Notes: generated by a model not told the origin, from the sequence alone. 64,000 nucleotides of DNA from CAIKNB01 sp041658705 (GCA_041658705.1 JBAZZT010000002.1:100985-164984); one strand, 5' to 3'. Counted from the first letter of the stretch, positions 15,964-24,600 are shown. Translations and numbers: made by a program.

Positions 15964-16442
15964 CGCGCGGACTCGGGTCCTGCCAGTCGACCTGCGGCGG
16001 CCGCCGGCCCGGTTTTTGGTGCCACAAACGGTGCAGCCGACTTGCGCCGCTGATCAGCCCAACGACGCGCAGGCCTTGGCACCGAGCAAGCCGGATCTGG
16101 CGACCTTCCGGACGCTTTCCGGTTGCCCGCCTCGCAGCGCGAGGGCTCGTGCAGGGCGATGGAAGTAGACCCTGCCGGAGGTTCGGAATTCCGATGCTCT
16201 CAGGTTGCCCACCAAGACAGCCGGCCGAGGCTCAAGACCAATGGTGCAGTCCTTGGGGGCGGTTGGCAAGCTTGGGTGTGTCAACCCATCGCTAAATCAG
16301 AGCGACTTCGCAGGCGCATGCAAGGCAGATTTATCGCCGCAGGATGGCCAGACTTGGGCGTGCACGGATCGCGGAACGCCTACTGTGCGCTTCACCCCCC
16401 AGTACGACATGCACGCCAAGTTCAATGCTCTCTTCCACATAG
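15964..16442. other. Insert A, stretch without a clear gene
   Basis: Several overlapping open frames exist, as expected in GC-rich DNA, but none shows a recognisable domain. Short phrases such as GWPDLGVHG and FNALFHIAL hint at a frame-broken VOC-family gene continuing into 16443-16608. Confidence 0.4.
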
Positions 16443-16608
16443 CCCTTCGCGGGAGGACTCGACGATGGCCGGCCGGGACCGAAGACACACCACAACCCGA
16501 ACCACTTCGCGGGGTGCATCACCGCCCCGGATGGCAACGCCATCGAAGCCATCTTCCGGCCGCCGACTGTCAGGTTTGGCTACCGCCTATCGCGCGCCAC
16601 GCCGAGAT
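16443..16608 (+). pseudogene. VOC/glyoxalase-family 3' fragment, abutting repeat 2 (insert A)
   Basis: Directly after a stop at 16440-16442 the frame reads AGGLDDGRPGPKTHHNPNHF, then AGCITAPDGNAIEAIF. This is the C-terminal signature of glyoxalase/bleomycin-resistance (VOC) proteins, normally with HYHPxYYGAF and DPDGNxIEAV. The upstream part seems to be in another frame (FNALFHIAL), so the gene is frameshifted. It is then cut off by the CRISPR-like repeat at 16609. Confidence 0.45.
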
Positions 16609-16645
16609 GTCGCACAATGTGTCTTTTTACGACACCTACTGCAAC
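16609..16645 (+). repeat. CRISPR-like repeat 2
   Basis: 37 bp, base-for-base identical to repeat 1, 1770 bp downstream of it. Confidence 0.85.
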
Positions 16646-16661
16646 TGATAGAATGTGCATC

Positions 16662-17150
16662 ATGACAACTTTCAGCTGGCACACCCAGCCCGTTCCCGAC
16701 GGCATGCGGATCCGGCAGGTCTACGGGTTTTGCTTTGATACGCATGGCCGATTGCTCATGCGTAGCGAAGGCGCGAAGCATTCGCTCCCTGGCGGGCGTC
16801 CCGAGGCAGATGAAGACCTGGCGGCCACCCTGACCCGCGAGTGCTACGAAGAAGTACACGCGGTCATCAAGCGGCCTGTTTACCTCGGGTACCAGCAAGT
16901 CGATGACCAGAATGGCGAGCCACCGTATGCGCAGGTTCGGATGGTCGCTCTCATAGCCGAAATCCGCGAGGCTCGGCCAGACCCAGACACCGGCCGCACT
17001 TATGGACGTCTTCTGACCAGTGCCGCCAGAGCTGGCGAGTTGCTCGACTGGGGCGAACTGGGTCGCATTCAGAGCTCCGCCGCAGCCATAGTCGCAGCTA
17101 CGAAGTTCGGTGTGCCGGCCATGAACCCCGGCCGAGAGAGCCAGATCTGA
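16662..17150 (+). CDS. Nudix hydrolase (inside insert B)
   Basis: 162 residues. The Nudix box is nearly complete: LPGGRPEADED, then seven residues, then RECYEEVHAVI, with the consensus Gly replaced by His. Nudix enzymes hydrolyse nucleoside diphosphates linked to another moiety; the substrate is unknown. ATG 16662 is only 17 bp after repeat 2, so any native promoter is missing. GC-rich and with different codon choice from the flanking host genes. It is followed after 27 bp by a glycosyltransferase gene on the same strand, suggesting a captured piece of one operon. Confidence 0.75.
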   Translation: MTTFSWHTQPVPDGMRIRQVYGFCFDTHGRLLMRSEGAKHSLPGGRPEADEDLAATLTRECYEEVHAVIKRPVYLGYQQVDDQNGEPPYAQVRMVALIAEIREARPDPDTGRTYGRLLTSAARAGELLDWGELGRIQSSAAAIVAATKFGVPAMNPGRESQI

Positions 17151-17177
17151 GCAAAACTCGCGTCGCGAAGGTGTCCC

Positions 17178-17825
17178 GTGACCCATTGGCAGTTCCATTA
17201 CCCCAAGCGCCTCGCCTTCTACCCGCCTGACTTCGAGGACCCTGGGCTCGGGGGAAGCGAAGCATCCCTGGTTGTCCTCACCCGTGCCCTCGCCCGTAGA
17301 GGTCATCGGGTCGAGGTCTTCAATTCCTGCTACAAGCCGGGCGACTACGATGGGGTATGTTGGCGAATGAGCTGGGAATTCCATGATGCTGTCACGCCCG
17401 ATGTCGCTGTCGCCGTGCGCTTTGACGAAGCGCTTTGGCCGGTCAGTACGACCGTGCGCCGCCAGTTGTTCTGGATGCTTGATGACCGTCCGCGGGGCCC
17501 GGCTGCCTTTATGAAGCACTTCGGCGATCGAGGGGGCACGGTTGTCGTCGCTTCGCATGCGATGGAGCGGCGGCTCGCCGCCGCCGATGTCCGGACGCGT
17601 GCAGTTCGGATTCCGTTGCCGATCGAAACTCGGCGCTATCTGCTCGATAGGCCCCGGGCGTTGGCATGTCTGTACTCCAGTATGCCGAACCGCGGCCTCG
17701 ACGTTCTTCTCTCGATCTGGCCACGAATCCGTTCCCAGGTCCCAGAGGCTGAGCTCTGGGTGACCAATGGCTGGCAGCTGTGGGGCTTCACCAAGTCGCA
17801 CAATGTGTCTTTTTACGACACCTGA
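17178..17825 (+). pseudogene. GT4-type glycosyltransferase, 3' end cut off by repeat 3 (insert B)
   Basis: Starts at GTG 17178. The first ~205 residues are a clean GT-B N-terminal domain: LGGSEASLVVLTRALARRGHRVEVF, later RQLFWMLDDRP and PNRGLDVLLSIWPRIR, ending ELWVTNGWQLWGF. The last ten codons are read through repeat 3 and are artefactual. The nucleotide-sugar-binding remainder, typically another hundred or more residues, is absent. It lies 27 bp after the Nudix gene in the same GC-rich interval, as an operon fragment broken at the repeat boundary. Confidence 0.7.
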
Positions 17826-17831
17826 CGCAAC
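17795..17831 (+). repeat. CRISPR-like repeat 3 (degenerate, leader-distal)
   Basis: 37 bp, 34 identical to repeats 1 and 2. The three differences are clustered at ACT to GAC near the 3' end. It lies 10 bp before the stop codon of the host CAP-domain gene on the other strand. Confidence 0.8.
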
Positions 17832-17841
17832 TACCGCTACT

Positions 17842-18987
17842 TTAAAATCGCCACAGCACAAAAGCCAAACCGATAATCGCCAAAGTGTGCGCTACTATCC
17901 TGGGGTGGCGGATTTTTGTCTTGACGCTAAGGCCGACCAGCAGGCAAGCGCCCAAGAACAATACGACCAGGAGATAAGCCAGTCGTGCGCTATCGCGCAA
18001 ATTATTCAAGTCGATCGAGCCGAAAAGCGTCCCCTCTGGTTTGGCGCCGAACGAATATAGATCACGAGGATCGCTCCCGGGCACATAGGAAGCCGCCGTG
18101 CTCACCTCATCCCGTCCGTCCAGACTTTGAGCCAGGATCGTGACGTGACGCGCTGACGTCAGCATCGAGCTCGGTAGGCTGCCGTGCCAGTTGCCTTGCG
18201 CATCGCGCTGCAAGTCGATCCAGGTGGAAGCGTAACCGGCTTTGACTGATAAAGCTTCCTGCGCGGTGACTTGGATTCCGATCGAACCGGCGCTGGGCGT
18301 GATAGACAAGCTTAATGGATCGTAAGCCAGTTCAGTCTTTTGCTTGACCCCCGCGATGGCTCCGGCGATCTTCGGCGCGCCGAATATCTGCACCACGATA
18401 GTCGAGGACTGTCCCTCAAAAGTCCCGCGCACGACGCCGATGCCGATATCCTTGAATTCCGGATTTACGATGTTGGCGCGATGCGTCGGGCTGGCGAGCC
18501 ATCCGGCCTCCACGTCTTCAGCCTGGTGATAATGCACGGCCAAATTTTCTCCCAACAGCGAATAGGCATAGCCCGCTGCACTGACGAAATCCCAAGGCGT
18601 GCGACCGCTCGGGCTGGTGTGAGAAAAATATTGCTTGGCCATCATGTCATCAGCTCTGGCCTGCGCCGCCTGGGCGAGCCGCGGGTTGGAGTTCAGTGCC
18701 TTCAAACCAAAGCTGTGCCGCGTCTGGTTAGTCAAATCCACGATGTTCTGCGCGGTGATGGCGCTGGACAAGACAGCTTGCGCCGGCAAGATGAGCGAGG
18801 CCGCAAGGACGAGCGCCTTGAGCGAGAGCAGCGCCAGACCAAAACCTAAAAGCGCGCGATGCTTGAGCACGTGCGGCACATGACCGTTGCCGGCATGCGG
18901 CAGCAGATGGTCCTTGGCCTGCCGCCGCAAGACCCGCCCAGCCCTGACCAACGGATGCGCTGCTTTGGTTTTTTTACGCGTCTTCAC
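17842..18987 (-). CDS. Membrane-anchored CAP/SCP-domain (YkwD-like) protein
   Basis: 381 residues. N-terminal basic cytoplasmic tail, a transmembrane segment near residues 50-72 (FGLALLSLKALVLAASLIL), an extracellular CAP domain, and two C-terminal membrane segments. The CAP domain has NIVDLTNQTRHSFGL, KQYFSHTSPSGRTPWDFV, GENLAVHYHQAEDVEAGWL and SPTHRANIVNPEFKDIGIG. The His/Glu pairs of the CAP cavity are present. Bacterial members are surface proteins of uncertain activity. Host-like composition, unlike the neighbouring insert B. Its stop is adjacent to repeat 3 but the C-terminus looks natural. Confidence 0.85.
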   Translation of the reverse strand: MKTRKKTKAAHPLVRAGRVLRRQAKDHLLPHAGNGHVPHVLKHRALLGFGLALLSLKALVLAASLILPAQAVLSSAITAQNIVDLTNQTRHSFGLKALNSNPRLAQAAQARADDMMAKQYFSHTSPSGRTPWDFVSAAGYAYSLLGENLAVHYHQAEDVEAGWLASPTHRANIVNPEFKDIGIGVVRGTFEGQSSTIVVQIFGAPKIAGAIAGVKQKTELAYDPLSLSITPSAGSIGIQVTAQEALSVKAGYASTWIDLQRDAQGNWHGSLPSSMLTSARHVTILAQSLDGRDEVSTAASYVPGSDPRDLYSFGAKPEGTLFGSIDLNNLRDSARLAYLLVVLFLGACLLVGLSVKTKIRHPRIVAHTLAIIGLAFVLWRF

Positions 18988-19060
18988 GCCGATAGTTTAG
19001 CACAAACTTCAAAAAAAATAACCGCCGGGCAAGGGCCACGGCGGCGTGGGTTCGGGGAAG

Positions 19061-19705
19061 TCAATCGGGTTTCTGCGGAGACAGGACGAGCCAGACGCCG
19101 TCCGTCTTGCGTTTTCCCACGAGTGGAGCTTGAGCCATGAGAGCGCACAGCGGCGCGAGGCGCTCGACTTCCGCGGCATGACCCTTCGAAGCATGCCACA
19201 GCAAGAGCACGAACAAGCAGCCGTAGTTGTGCCGGAGCGGCGCCAACCAAAGGTACCTGCCCGTTCTGATGATTCGACCTCTGGGACGTAGGCGCGTCCA
19301 CATCGGAAGAAGTTCCTTCAACGCCGACTCAAGGCTTGACTCGGCCGGGGTCATGAAGATATCCCCCATGATGTAACCCATGCCGTTGAACATGCTGTTC
19401 AACTTGATATCCACTTTCAACGGCGAGACGCGTAGCGCGTCGGTCAAGTCGATGAAATCCTCGGGACACGCTTCGTACAGACCCTTGCCCTGAACGATCC
19501 CCCACTTGATATCCGACTCGTCCAATACTTCGAGCGCAGCCACAATCAGCTCCGGCGCAATCGGCTGGTCGAGGAACTTTCCTCTGTCGCGCAACACGAC
19601 GAAAGGTTGCATGAGCTCAAGCGCGCGATCCCAGACTTTGGGATCAAGCGCTCGTTCACCGAAGAAACGGTGCAGCGAATCTTTCAAAGGACGTTTGGCG
19701 GTCAT
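19061..19705 (-). CDS. Hypothetical protein
   Basis: 214 residues from ATG 19703-19705, preceded by a strong GGAGGT four bases upstream. Largely helical; segments DALELMQPFVVLRDRGKFL-like and NYGCLFVLLLWHASKGH are notable but match no family I know. A longer open frame upstream runs through the tRNA region and is not coding. Confidence 0.65.
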   Translation of the reverse strand: MTAKRPLKDSLHRFFGERALDPKVWDRALELMQPFVVLRDRGKFLDQPIAPELIVAALEVLDESDIKWGIVQGKGLYEACPEDFIDLTDALRVSPLKVDIKLNSMFNGMGYIMGDIFMTPAESSLESALKELLPMWTRLRPRGRIIRTGRYLWLAPLRHNYGCLFVLLLWHASKGHAAEVERLAPLCALMAQAPLVGKRKTDGVWLVLSPQKPD

Positions 19706-19815
19706 GTCTACCTCCGCGCGGAGCTTATGCGAACCTTGCGAGACAGTCAAACCGAGACCTGACGCGACTTGAAAGAACAGATAAAGACTGCTAATGTACT
19801 CGCACAATTTTATAT

Positions 19816-19889
19816 AGGGGCGTCGTTCAATGGTAGGACGCTGGTCTCCAAAACCAGCGACGTAGGTTCGATTCCTACCGCCCCTGCCA
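19816..19889 (+). tRNA. tRNA-Trp (anticodon CCA), CCA tail encoded
   Basis: Acceptor stem AGGGGCG/CGCCCCT, anticodon stem CTGGT/ACCAG with loop CTCCAAA, T-arm GTAGG TTCGATT CCTAC, discriminator G and genomic CCA. Followed by a terminator at 19983-20007. It marks the left edge of a patchwork of accessory genes. I looked for a second copy of its 3' end within the window (an att site) and saw none. Confidence 0.95.
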
Positions 19890-19982
19890 ATAGCCGACTT
19901 GGTGTGGAAGACCGCTTTCCTATAGGAAGGTGGACAAGAGTTCCGAGTGATCGGAATCCCAGCCAAGCCAGCTGCTGAAAAT

Positions 19983-20007
19983 CCGTCACCGAGAGGTGGC
20001 GGTTTTT
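19983..20007 (+). terminator. Terminator after tRNA-Trp
   Basis: Stem CCGTCACC/GGTGGCGG (one T-G pair) with a GAGA loop, then five T. Confidence 0.75.
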
Positions 20008-20072
20008 CAATCACAGAATTGCACGCTCCTCAAGTTTGCTTTACTGCGGCTGATGGCTATACTGTGTTTGAT

Positions 20073-21023
20073 ATGAAATTTCAGTCTTCTGTTGATCGGA
20101 TTGTCGGTAAGGTGACCGATGAGGAGAAAAAGTTAATAGCGAGAGAGATGGAAAAGCGCTTCCTGACCCAGTATGCGACGCGCAATCTCGTTGAGCGTCA
20201 AAAAAGCGCGGAGGATCTTCAGATGATTGAACTCGCGGATAGTGAGACGAGCAAGGTTCTACGCCACTATGACGAGAATCCATTCTCAATACCATCCGGA
20301 AACATTCATTTCATAGATTCAGACAAGTGGAATTTGCGGGAAGGCACGGCCGGTATCACGCGTCCGCAGTATCAGTCGATTTTGTTACGCGATGATCGGA
20401 GTAGGTCAATTCTTTATGCGCATATTTTCCATGAGATGTTACATTTTAAGTCGCATTATGCAGTTCAGGTTCCGACGGAAGAAGGCCTGGAGCCGCTGGA
20501 GGACTACCGTCTTGGTTTGAGCGTACATTCCCGCAATATAAAAAAAGAGTATTTCCATAATCTAAATGAAGCGGTGACTGAGGAATTGACGAAACGCTAT
20601 GTTTTGACTGCTTTCAATGGTCCTATGTTTGCTAAAGAGCGTGATCAATTTGTGGCATTTCGGTCGGCGCAAAATCTCAAGGGTAATGACGTATATGCCT
20701 TGCGCGTAGAGCTTGATCCGGAGCAGCCTGCGGAGAGGACCAGAAAGGGTCTCCAGCGATATCTCGTGAAGACCAAGGAATTCGAATACAAAGAAGAACG
20801 CGCCATCTTAAAGGCGCTCTGCGACAATGTCGCATGTGCTAATCCGCAGAAATTTTCCAGTTCAGATGAAGTGTTAGATTTGTTCGCGAAAGCTATGTTT
20901 AGCGGCAACATCCTCCCCCTTGGTCGAACTATAGACGGTAGTTTCGGAAAGGGTACATTCCGCCGTATTGGCGCTGCTGGCAATGATAATGATAGGTTGA
21001 GACGCATCGTGCTGTCCTTATAA
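20073..21023 (+). CDS. Putative zinc metallopeptidase (HExxH) of unknown family
   Basis: 316 residues from ATG 20073. Segment ILYAHIFHEMLHFKSH holds an HEMLH zinc motif. About 55 residues further, NLNEAVTEELTKR supplies a plausible glutamate third ligand, as in gluzincins. No signal peptide or membrane segment, so it is probably cytoplasmic or delivered by other means. The rest matches nothing I recognise. Noticeably less GC-rich than the housekeeping genes. Stands alone between the tRNA and a ParB-like gene. Confidence 0.6.
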   Translation: MKFQSSVDRIVGKVTDEEKKLIAREMEKRFLTQYATRNLVERQKSAEDLQMIELADSETSKVLRHYDENPFSIPSGNIHFIDSDKWNLREGTAGITRPQYQSILLRDDRSRSILYAHIFHEMLHFKSHYAVQVPTEEGLEPLEDYRLGLSVHSRNIKKEYFHNLNEAVTEELTKRYVLTAFNGPMFAKERDQFVAFRSAQNLKGNDVYALRVELDPEQPAERTRKGLQRYLVKTKEFEYKEERAILKALCDNVACANPQKFSSSDEVLDLFAKAMFSGNILPLGRTIDGSFGKGTFRRIGAAGNDNDRLRRIVLSL

Positions 21024-21087
21024 CTTGTTTTATTTTTCTGACCCTATCTGCTCCTGTGTCACCATTCTGTTACCCGGAACTACATTT

Positions 21088-21486
21088 ATGAAAAATCGAC
21101 AGCCGCCTCAAGTACTGACCGATGTCGGATTGAGTATGTTTGTGGATACTGTGAAGCTTAGAGAATTGCCTCTTCCGATTATTGCTATTCCTGTCGAGCA
21201 ATTGATTTGGCAATTTGATATGCCGGTTTGGGCAAAAGATGGAACAGACGACTGGAATCTGACGCCATGGGAAGTTATAAAGAAGGAAGAAGGCTCTACC
21301 CTTCATCAAAAAAGAGTTCGGGAAGCTGATGCGAGCTATCCAATAATTGTCGCAGACTACAAATCTCGTCTTGTGGTTCTCGATGGGGTGCACAGGCTCG
21401 TGAGAGCCTACGAAAATGGCCAAAAGAGCATAAAGGCAAAAATTATTCCGACGGATTATCTTTTATTGAAAGAATTTCAAAGTTAA
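21088..21486 (+). CDS. ParB/sulfiredoxin-like domain protein
   Basis: 132 residues from ATG 21088. YPIIVADYKSRLVVLDGVHR followed by LVRAYENGQ is the ParB-like nuclease/Srx fold core, in which DGxHR binds a nucleotide. There is no helix-turn-helix part, so it is not a chromosome-partition ParB; stand-alone versions occur in mobile or defence regions. Function otherwise unknown. Confidence 0.6.
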   Translation: MKNRQPPQVLTDVGLSMFVDTVKLRELPLPIIAIPVEQLIWQFDMPVWAKDGTDDWNLTPWEVIKKEEGSTLHQKRVREADASYPIIVADYKSRLVVLDGVHRLVRAYENGQKSIKAKIIPTDYLLLKEFQS

Positions 21487-21669
21487 TTTTCATATTAAAA
21501 GCTTCGAGCCAGTTCCTGTCTGGCCTGCCAGACAGGAAACACGGACGCAGATTCCGTATTTTTTGTCCTAGTCATGATTTTCACCTTATCCACAAGCATA
21601 TAGACTCTTGACCAGAACAGAAGTAGAACATATGTTAGACATATAACAAAAAATACAAGTTCATTCTTT

Positions 21670-22500
21670 ATGCAATCCTCCCAAATCGCTCTGTTCAAGG
21701 GTAAGCAGATTAGAAAGACGCTTCACGAAGACGAATGGTGGTTTTCGGTTGTCGATGTATGCGAAGCGTTGACAGATAGCGTGAATGCCCGCGACTACTG
21801 GTTCAAGATGAAAATCAGGGTTAAAGACGAGGCTGGCGTTGAACTGTCGACAGTTTGTCGACAGTTGAAACTATCGGCTCCAGACGGCAAAATGCGTGAA
21901 ACCGACTGCGCCAATACCGAGGGTATCTTCCGAATCATCCAATCAATCCCATCTCCAAAAGCCGAACCATTCAAACGTTGGCTAGCCAAGATTGGTTATG
22001 AACGCGTTCAAGAGATCGAAAATCCTGAACTTGCGACAAAACGGACACGCATGCTCTATAAGCTCAAGGGTTATAGCGATGATTGGATCGAAAAGCGCGT
22101 GCGCGGCATTGCTATCCTCGAGGAGTTGACGGGTGAATGGAAAAAGCGCGGTGCTGCCGAAGAAAAGGATTATGAGATTCTCACCGCCGAAATCTCCAAG
22201 GCGACGTTCGGCGTCACACCGAACGAATACAAAAAGCTTAAAGGACTCAAACGCCAGAACCTCCGCGATCACATGGATGATTTCGAGCTTATCTTTACCA
22301 TGTTAGGCGAACGCTCTACGACCGAGCTTCACACGACCAAGAATTCAAAAGGTCTAGCCGAGCTCAAAGACGATGCAAAAACCGGTGGCAACGTAGCAGC
22401 CGTCGCCAGAAAAGAACTAGAAAAACAACTCGGGCGATCGGTCGTTTCAAAGAAAAACTATCTCAAGAAGCCGCAAAACAATAAACTACTTGGCGAATAG
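21670..22500 (+). CDS. BRO-N domain protein (phage antirepressor-like)
   Basis: 276 residues. The N-terminal third is a BRO-N domain (LFKGKQIRKTLHEDEWWFSVVDVCEAL, a W-F-S-V-x-D-V motif with later YWFKMKIR and GIFRIIQSIPSPKAEPFKRWL). The rest is charged and helical. BRO-N proteins are DNA-binding antirepressors of phages and are also common as solitary chromosomal genes in Patescibacteria and related lineages. It supports mobile-element origin for this stretch but no integrase or structural gene is nearby. Confidence 0.85.
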   Translation: MQSSQIALFKGKQIRKTLHEDEWWFSVVDVCEALTDSVNARDYWFKMKIRVKDEAGVELSTVCRQLKLSAPDGKMRETDCANTEGIFRIIQSIPSPKAEPFKRWLAKIGYERVQEIENPELATKRTRMLYKLKGYSDDWIEKRVRGIAILEELTGEWKKRGAAEEKDYEILTAEISKATFGVTPNEYKKLKGLKRQNLRDHMDDFELIFTMLGERSTTELHTTKNSKGLAELKDDAKTGGNVAAVARKELEKQLGRSVVSKKNYLKKPQNNKLLGE

Positions 22501-22540
22501 GATTCTCAAACGGAATCTGGCCCTGTACAGCGCCGGTTCG

Positions 22541-22581
22541 GCCATTACCAGCGTCCGAACGTCTTCCACGATGCCCTGCCA
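22541..22581 (+). repeat. 41-bp direct repeat, left copy (flanks methyltransferase gene)
   Basis: Begins GCCATTACCAGCG and ends CCCTGCCA; 37 of 41 bases match the copy at 23600-23640. The remaining sequence 22582-22814 has no gene I can support. Confidence 0.7.
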
Positions 22582-22814
22582 ACAGAAATCACCGTATAAC
22601 AGCGGTAATTTTTGTTATATCCCAGGAAACCTCGTGCTGAAGTTGGCGTTACGAGATTACTCAGCCTTCTGGAGTACGGAGATGAATGATCCACGAAGGA
22701 AACCCGGATGGAGCGTTAGCGGAACCCGGGGAGGAGGTCATTGTTCATGTAAACAGAGGGGTATTTTAAATCTTTATGACAGTCTCAGGATCCTCATGTA
22801 GCATATGTAGCGAT

Positions 22815-23579
22815 ATGTTTGAATCAAATAATGCCGAAAAACCTGCGGAGAAACACCGAGAGCAAAGCACGCGGAAGTATGAACCGTCACCGGAATTAAT
22901 GACTATCGGAAGGACAGAGCCAATAATTGATTGCCTAATCACGAAAGATACACACGTGCTGCTTATTGGCGACGGACAAGGTTTGGACACAAAACAAATC
23001 CTCGCTAATGGAGCGGATCCGGTAAAGGTGGCTTCGGTAAATTACGAACAATCCGAAGTAGATGAGGCGAACCGGGATGCGTTAAAGTCGGGATTGGTAA
23101 AGATGCGTCAGGGTGATGCGACGAACATCGAGAGCCTTCATGCGGCTGGCATTGGCGATGAAAGCCAAGAAGTGGTCATTATGCTTCACGTTCTTGAAAC
23201 TCCAGCCATTAACGGAGACACGGAACGACAATTGGTTCAGAACCTCGCGCGCATTCTGAAGTCCGGCGGTGAGGCGATATTGACGCAATATAAACGGAAG
23301 CTCGCACCTGAACAGGCACAACGGATCGGCGTCCAGGAAATCCGGGAAGAGGATCTACAGGCGAAGTATGGAGCATCATGGTGTGAGGTTTTTCGAAAAG
23401 AGACCGGAAAAGCATGGCTTCCAGGCATGAGGTTTAGCGAACTCTCAAACATCCGCACCAAAAATGAATTACAAGCCCTCTTCCAAAAAGACTTCGATGT
23501 CCGGATTGATGAAACCGGACACGAATACATCATCCGGCTAAGGAAGAAGTCGTTGACATCGTCTTCTAACCAATCGTGA
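22815..23579 (+). CDS. Class I SAM-dependent methyltransferase-like protein
   Basis: 254 residues. HVLLIGDGQGLDTKQI is a motif I-like SAM loop, VKMRQGDATN a motif II acidic loop, and EVVIMLHVLETP plus ARILKSGGEAILTQY the motif IV/post-motif signature. The target is unknown. Start at ATG 22815 (MFESN); an earlier ATG at 22776 is possible. The gene is bracketed by 41-bp direct repeats at 22541-22581 and 23600-23640, so it may be a mobilised unit. Confidence 0.65.
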   Translation: MFESNNAEKPAEKHREQSTRKYEPSPELMTIGRTEPIIDCLITKDTHVLLIGDGQGLDTKQILANGADPVKVASVNYEQSEVDEANRDALKSGLVKMRQGDATNIESLHAAGIGDESQEVVIMLHVLETPAINGDTERQLVQNLARILKSGGEAILTQYKRKLAPEQAQRIGVQEIREEDLQAKYGASWCEVFRKETGKAWLPGMRFSELSNIRTKNELQALFQKDFDVRIDETGHEYIIRLRKKSLTSSSNQS

Positions 23580-23599
23580 TGACGTGCGTCTGCGTTTTT

Positions 23600-23640
23600 G
23601 CCATTACCCGCGTCCGAACGCCTTCCACGAGTCCCTGCCA
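23600..23640 (+). repeat. 41-bp direct repeat, right copy
   Basis: Partner of 22541-22581. It runs directly into the palindrome at 23637-23662. Confidence 0.7.
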
Positions 23641-23662
23641 CGTCGCTCGCGAGCGACGTGGC
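23637..23662. repeat. Perfect 26-bp palindrome
   Basis: Centred on TCGCTCGCGAGCGA. The core CGCTCGCGAGCG recurs at 23693-23704 before a T-run, so this may act as a transcription terminator for the methyltransferase gene. Confidence 0.75.
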
Positions 23663-23801
23663 CTGCCACTTCATAGCAAGTGCTGACTGTATCGCTCGCG
23701 AGCGGCTTTTATTTGGGAAAGAACACGAATACTTGTATTCTGAACCTGACTCCATTTGCTGGATTTTTTGATGCTCAAGCTGAATGTGTTACCCTCCGTA
23801 C

Positions 23802-24572
23802 ATGCGAACAATTCATTACTTCGGCATCTCAATGGGCTTGGTTATTTTCTTCGGTGCAGGTTGCGCGGGTCAGAGTGGATCAGTTTCATCAATTATCGAT
23901 CAGCGTGCTGCCGCACCCTCCTCGACCAAGACAATCACGGAAGGCTGTCCAGCGTACGCCAAGGTCGTATCGAGCACAGCCGCCAATCTGTCCTCGTGTT
24001 TTTTTTACATTAATCCGAAACTTCCGGCGTATGAGTTTCGATTGCATACGGCACCATTAGCTAAGAAAGATACGATAATCTTGATTGATGCGATTGATGT
24101 CATTCCGGTCGGTGCAGCCGCCGCAACGCAGGTATTGACCGCTGACCCGGCAGAATCTCCGCTTGATGGTGCGAATAGCTCATACTTGAACGTCGAAGAT
24201 TTGAATTTTGATGGGTATAAAGATCTTGAGCTGCTAAGTTCGCAAGGCGCGACGGGGAATACGGTGTTTATCGTGTGGCTGTTTAATCCAAAGCTGTCGG
24301 CGTTTGTGTCGAATGAGACGTTAAGCAATTTGATGAACCCCGTGCCTGACCCAAAGACTAAGACGATAAAAAGCTTCTCCAACAGTAGCGCTGCTGATTG
24401 GAGCCAACAAACCTATGCCTGGAAAGATGAACGGCTGGTCTTGGTCCATGAGGTGATTCAGAGCTATGAATATGCGTCCGAAACGGTTAGTTGTACGACT
24501 AGCGAATATTCAAATGGAAAAAAGGTAAAGACGGTGAAGATCAACGAAGGCTGTCCAGAGTCCTCGAATTAA
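23802..24572 (+). CDS. Predicted lipoprotein
   Basis: 256 residues with a lipoprotein signal peptide: basic start, hydrophobic core and lipobox FFGAGC. The mature part includes NVEDLNFDGYKDLELLSSQGATGN, a D-x-N-x-D-G-x-x-D calcium-loop-like motif typical of VCBS/FG-GAP-related surface proteins. No enzyme signature. Single gene on a probable accessory region. Confidence 0.7.
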   Translation: MRTIHYFGISMGLVIFFGAGCAGQSGSVSSIIDQRAAAPSSTKTITEGCPAYAKVVSSTAANLSSCFFYINPKLPAYEFRLHTAPLAKKDTIILIDAIDVIPVGAAAATQVLTADPAESPLDGANSSYLNVEDLNFDGYKDLELLSSQGATGNTVFIVWLFNPKLSAFVSNETLSNLMNPVPDPKTKTIKSFSNSSAADWSQQTYAWKDERLVLVHEVIQSYEYASETVSCTTSEYSNGKKVKTVKINEGCPESSN

Positions 24573-24600
24573 GCTGGGCGGCGGTCTATCAAAAAACACC

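Larger units (their letters stand above)
14802..17831 (+). CRISPR. CRISPR-like repeat array with kilobase-scale intervals
   Basis: Three 37-bp direct repeats at 14802-14838, 16609-16645 and 17795-17831. Each starts GTCGCACAATG and ends GCAAC, with an internal GTGTC/GACAC hairpin. The first two are identical and the third differs at three adjacent positions near its 3' end, like a degenerate leader-distal terminal repeat. The intervals are 1770 and 1149 bp, far beyond spacer size. They are visibly GC-richer than the flanks and contain whole or cut genes. Either very long inserts were captured, or the assembly threaded through protospacers of other genomes. The array interpretation of the repeats is fairly secure; the biology of the intervals is not. 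Confidence 0.6.

Noticed and set aside
19061..20014. Long minus-strand ORF running through the tRNA
   Set aside because: The upstream part overlaps tRNA-Trp and its terminator. The strong ribosome-binding site at 19705 marks the real start.
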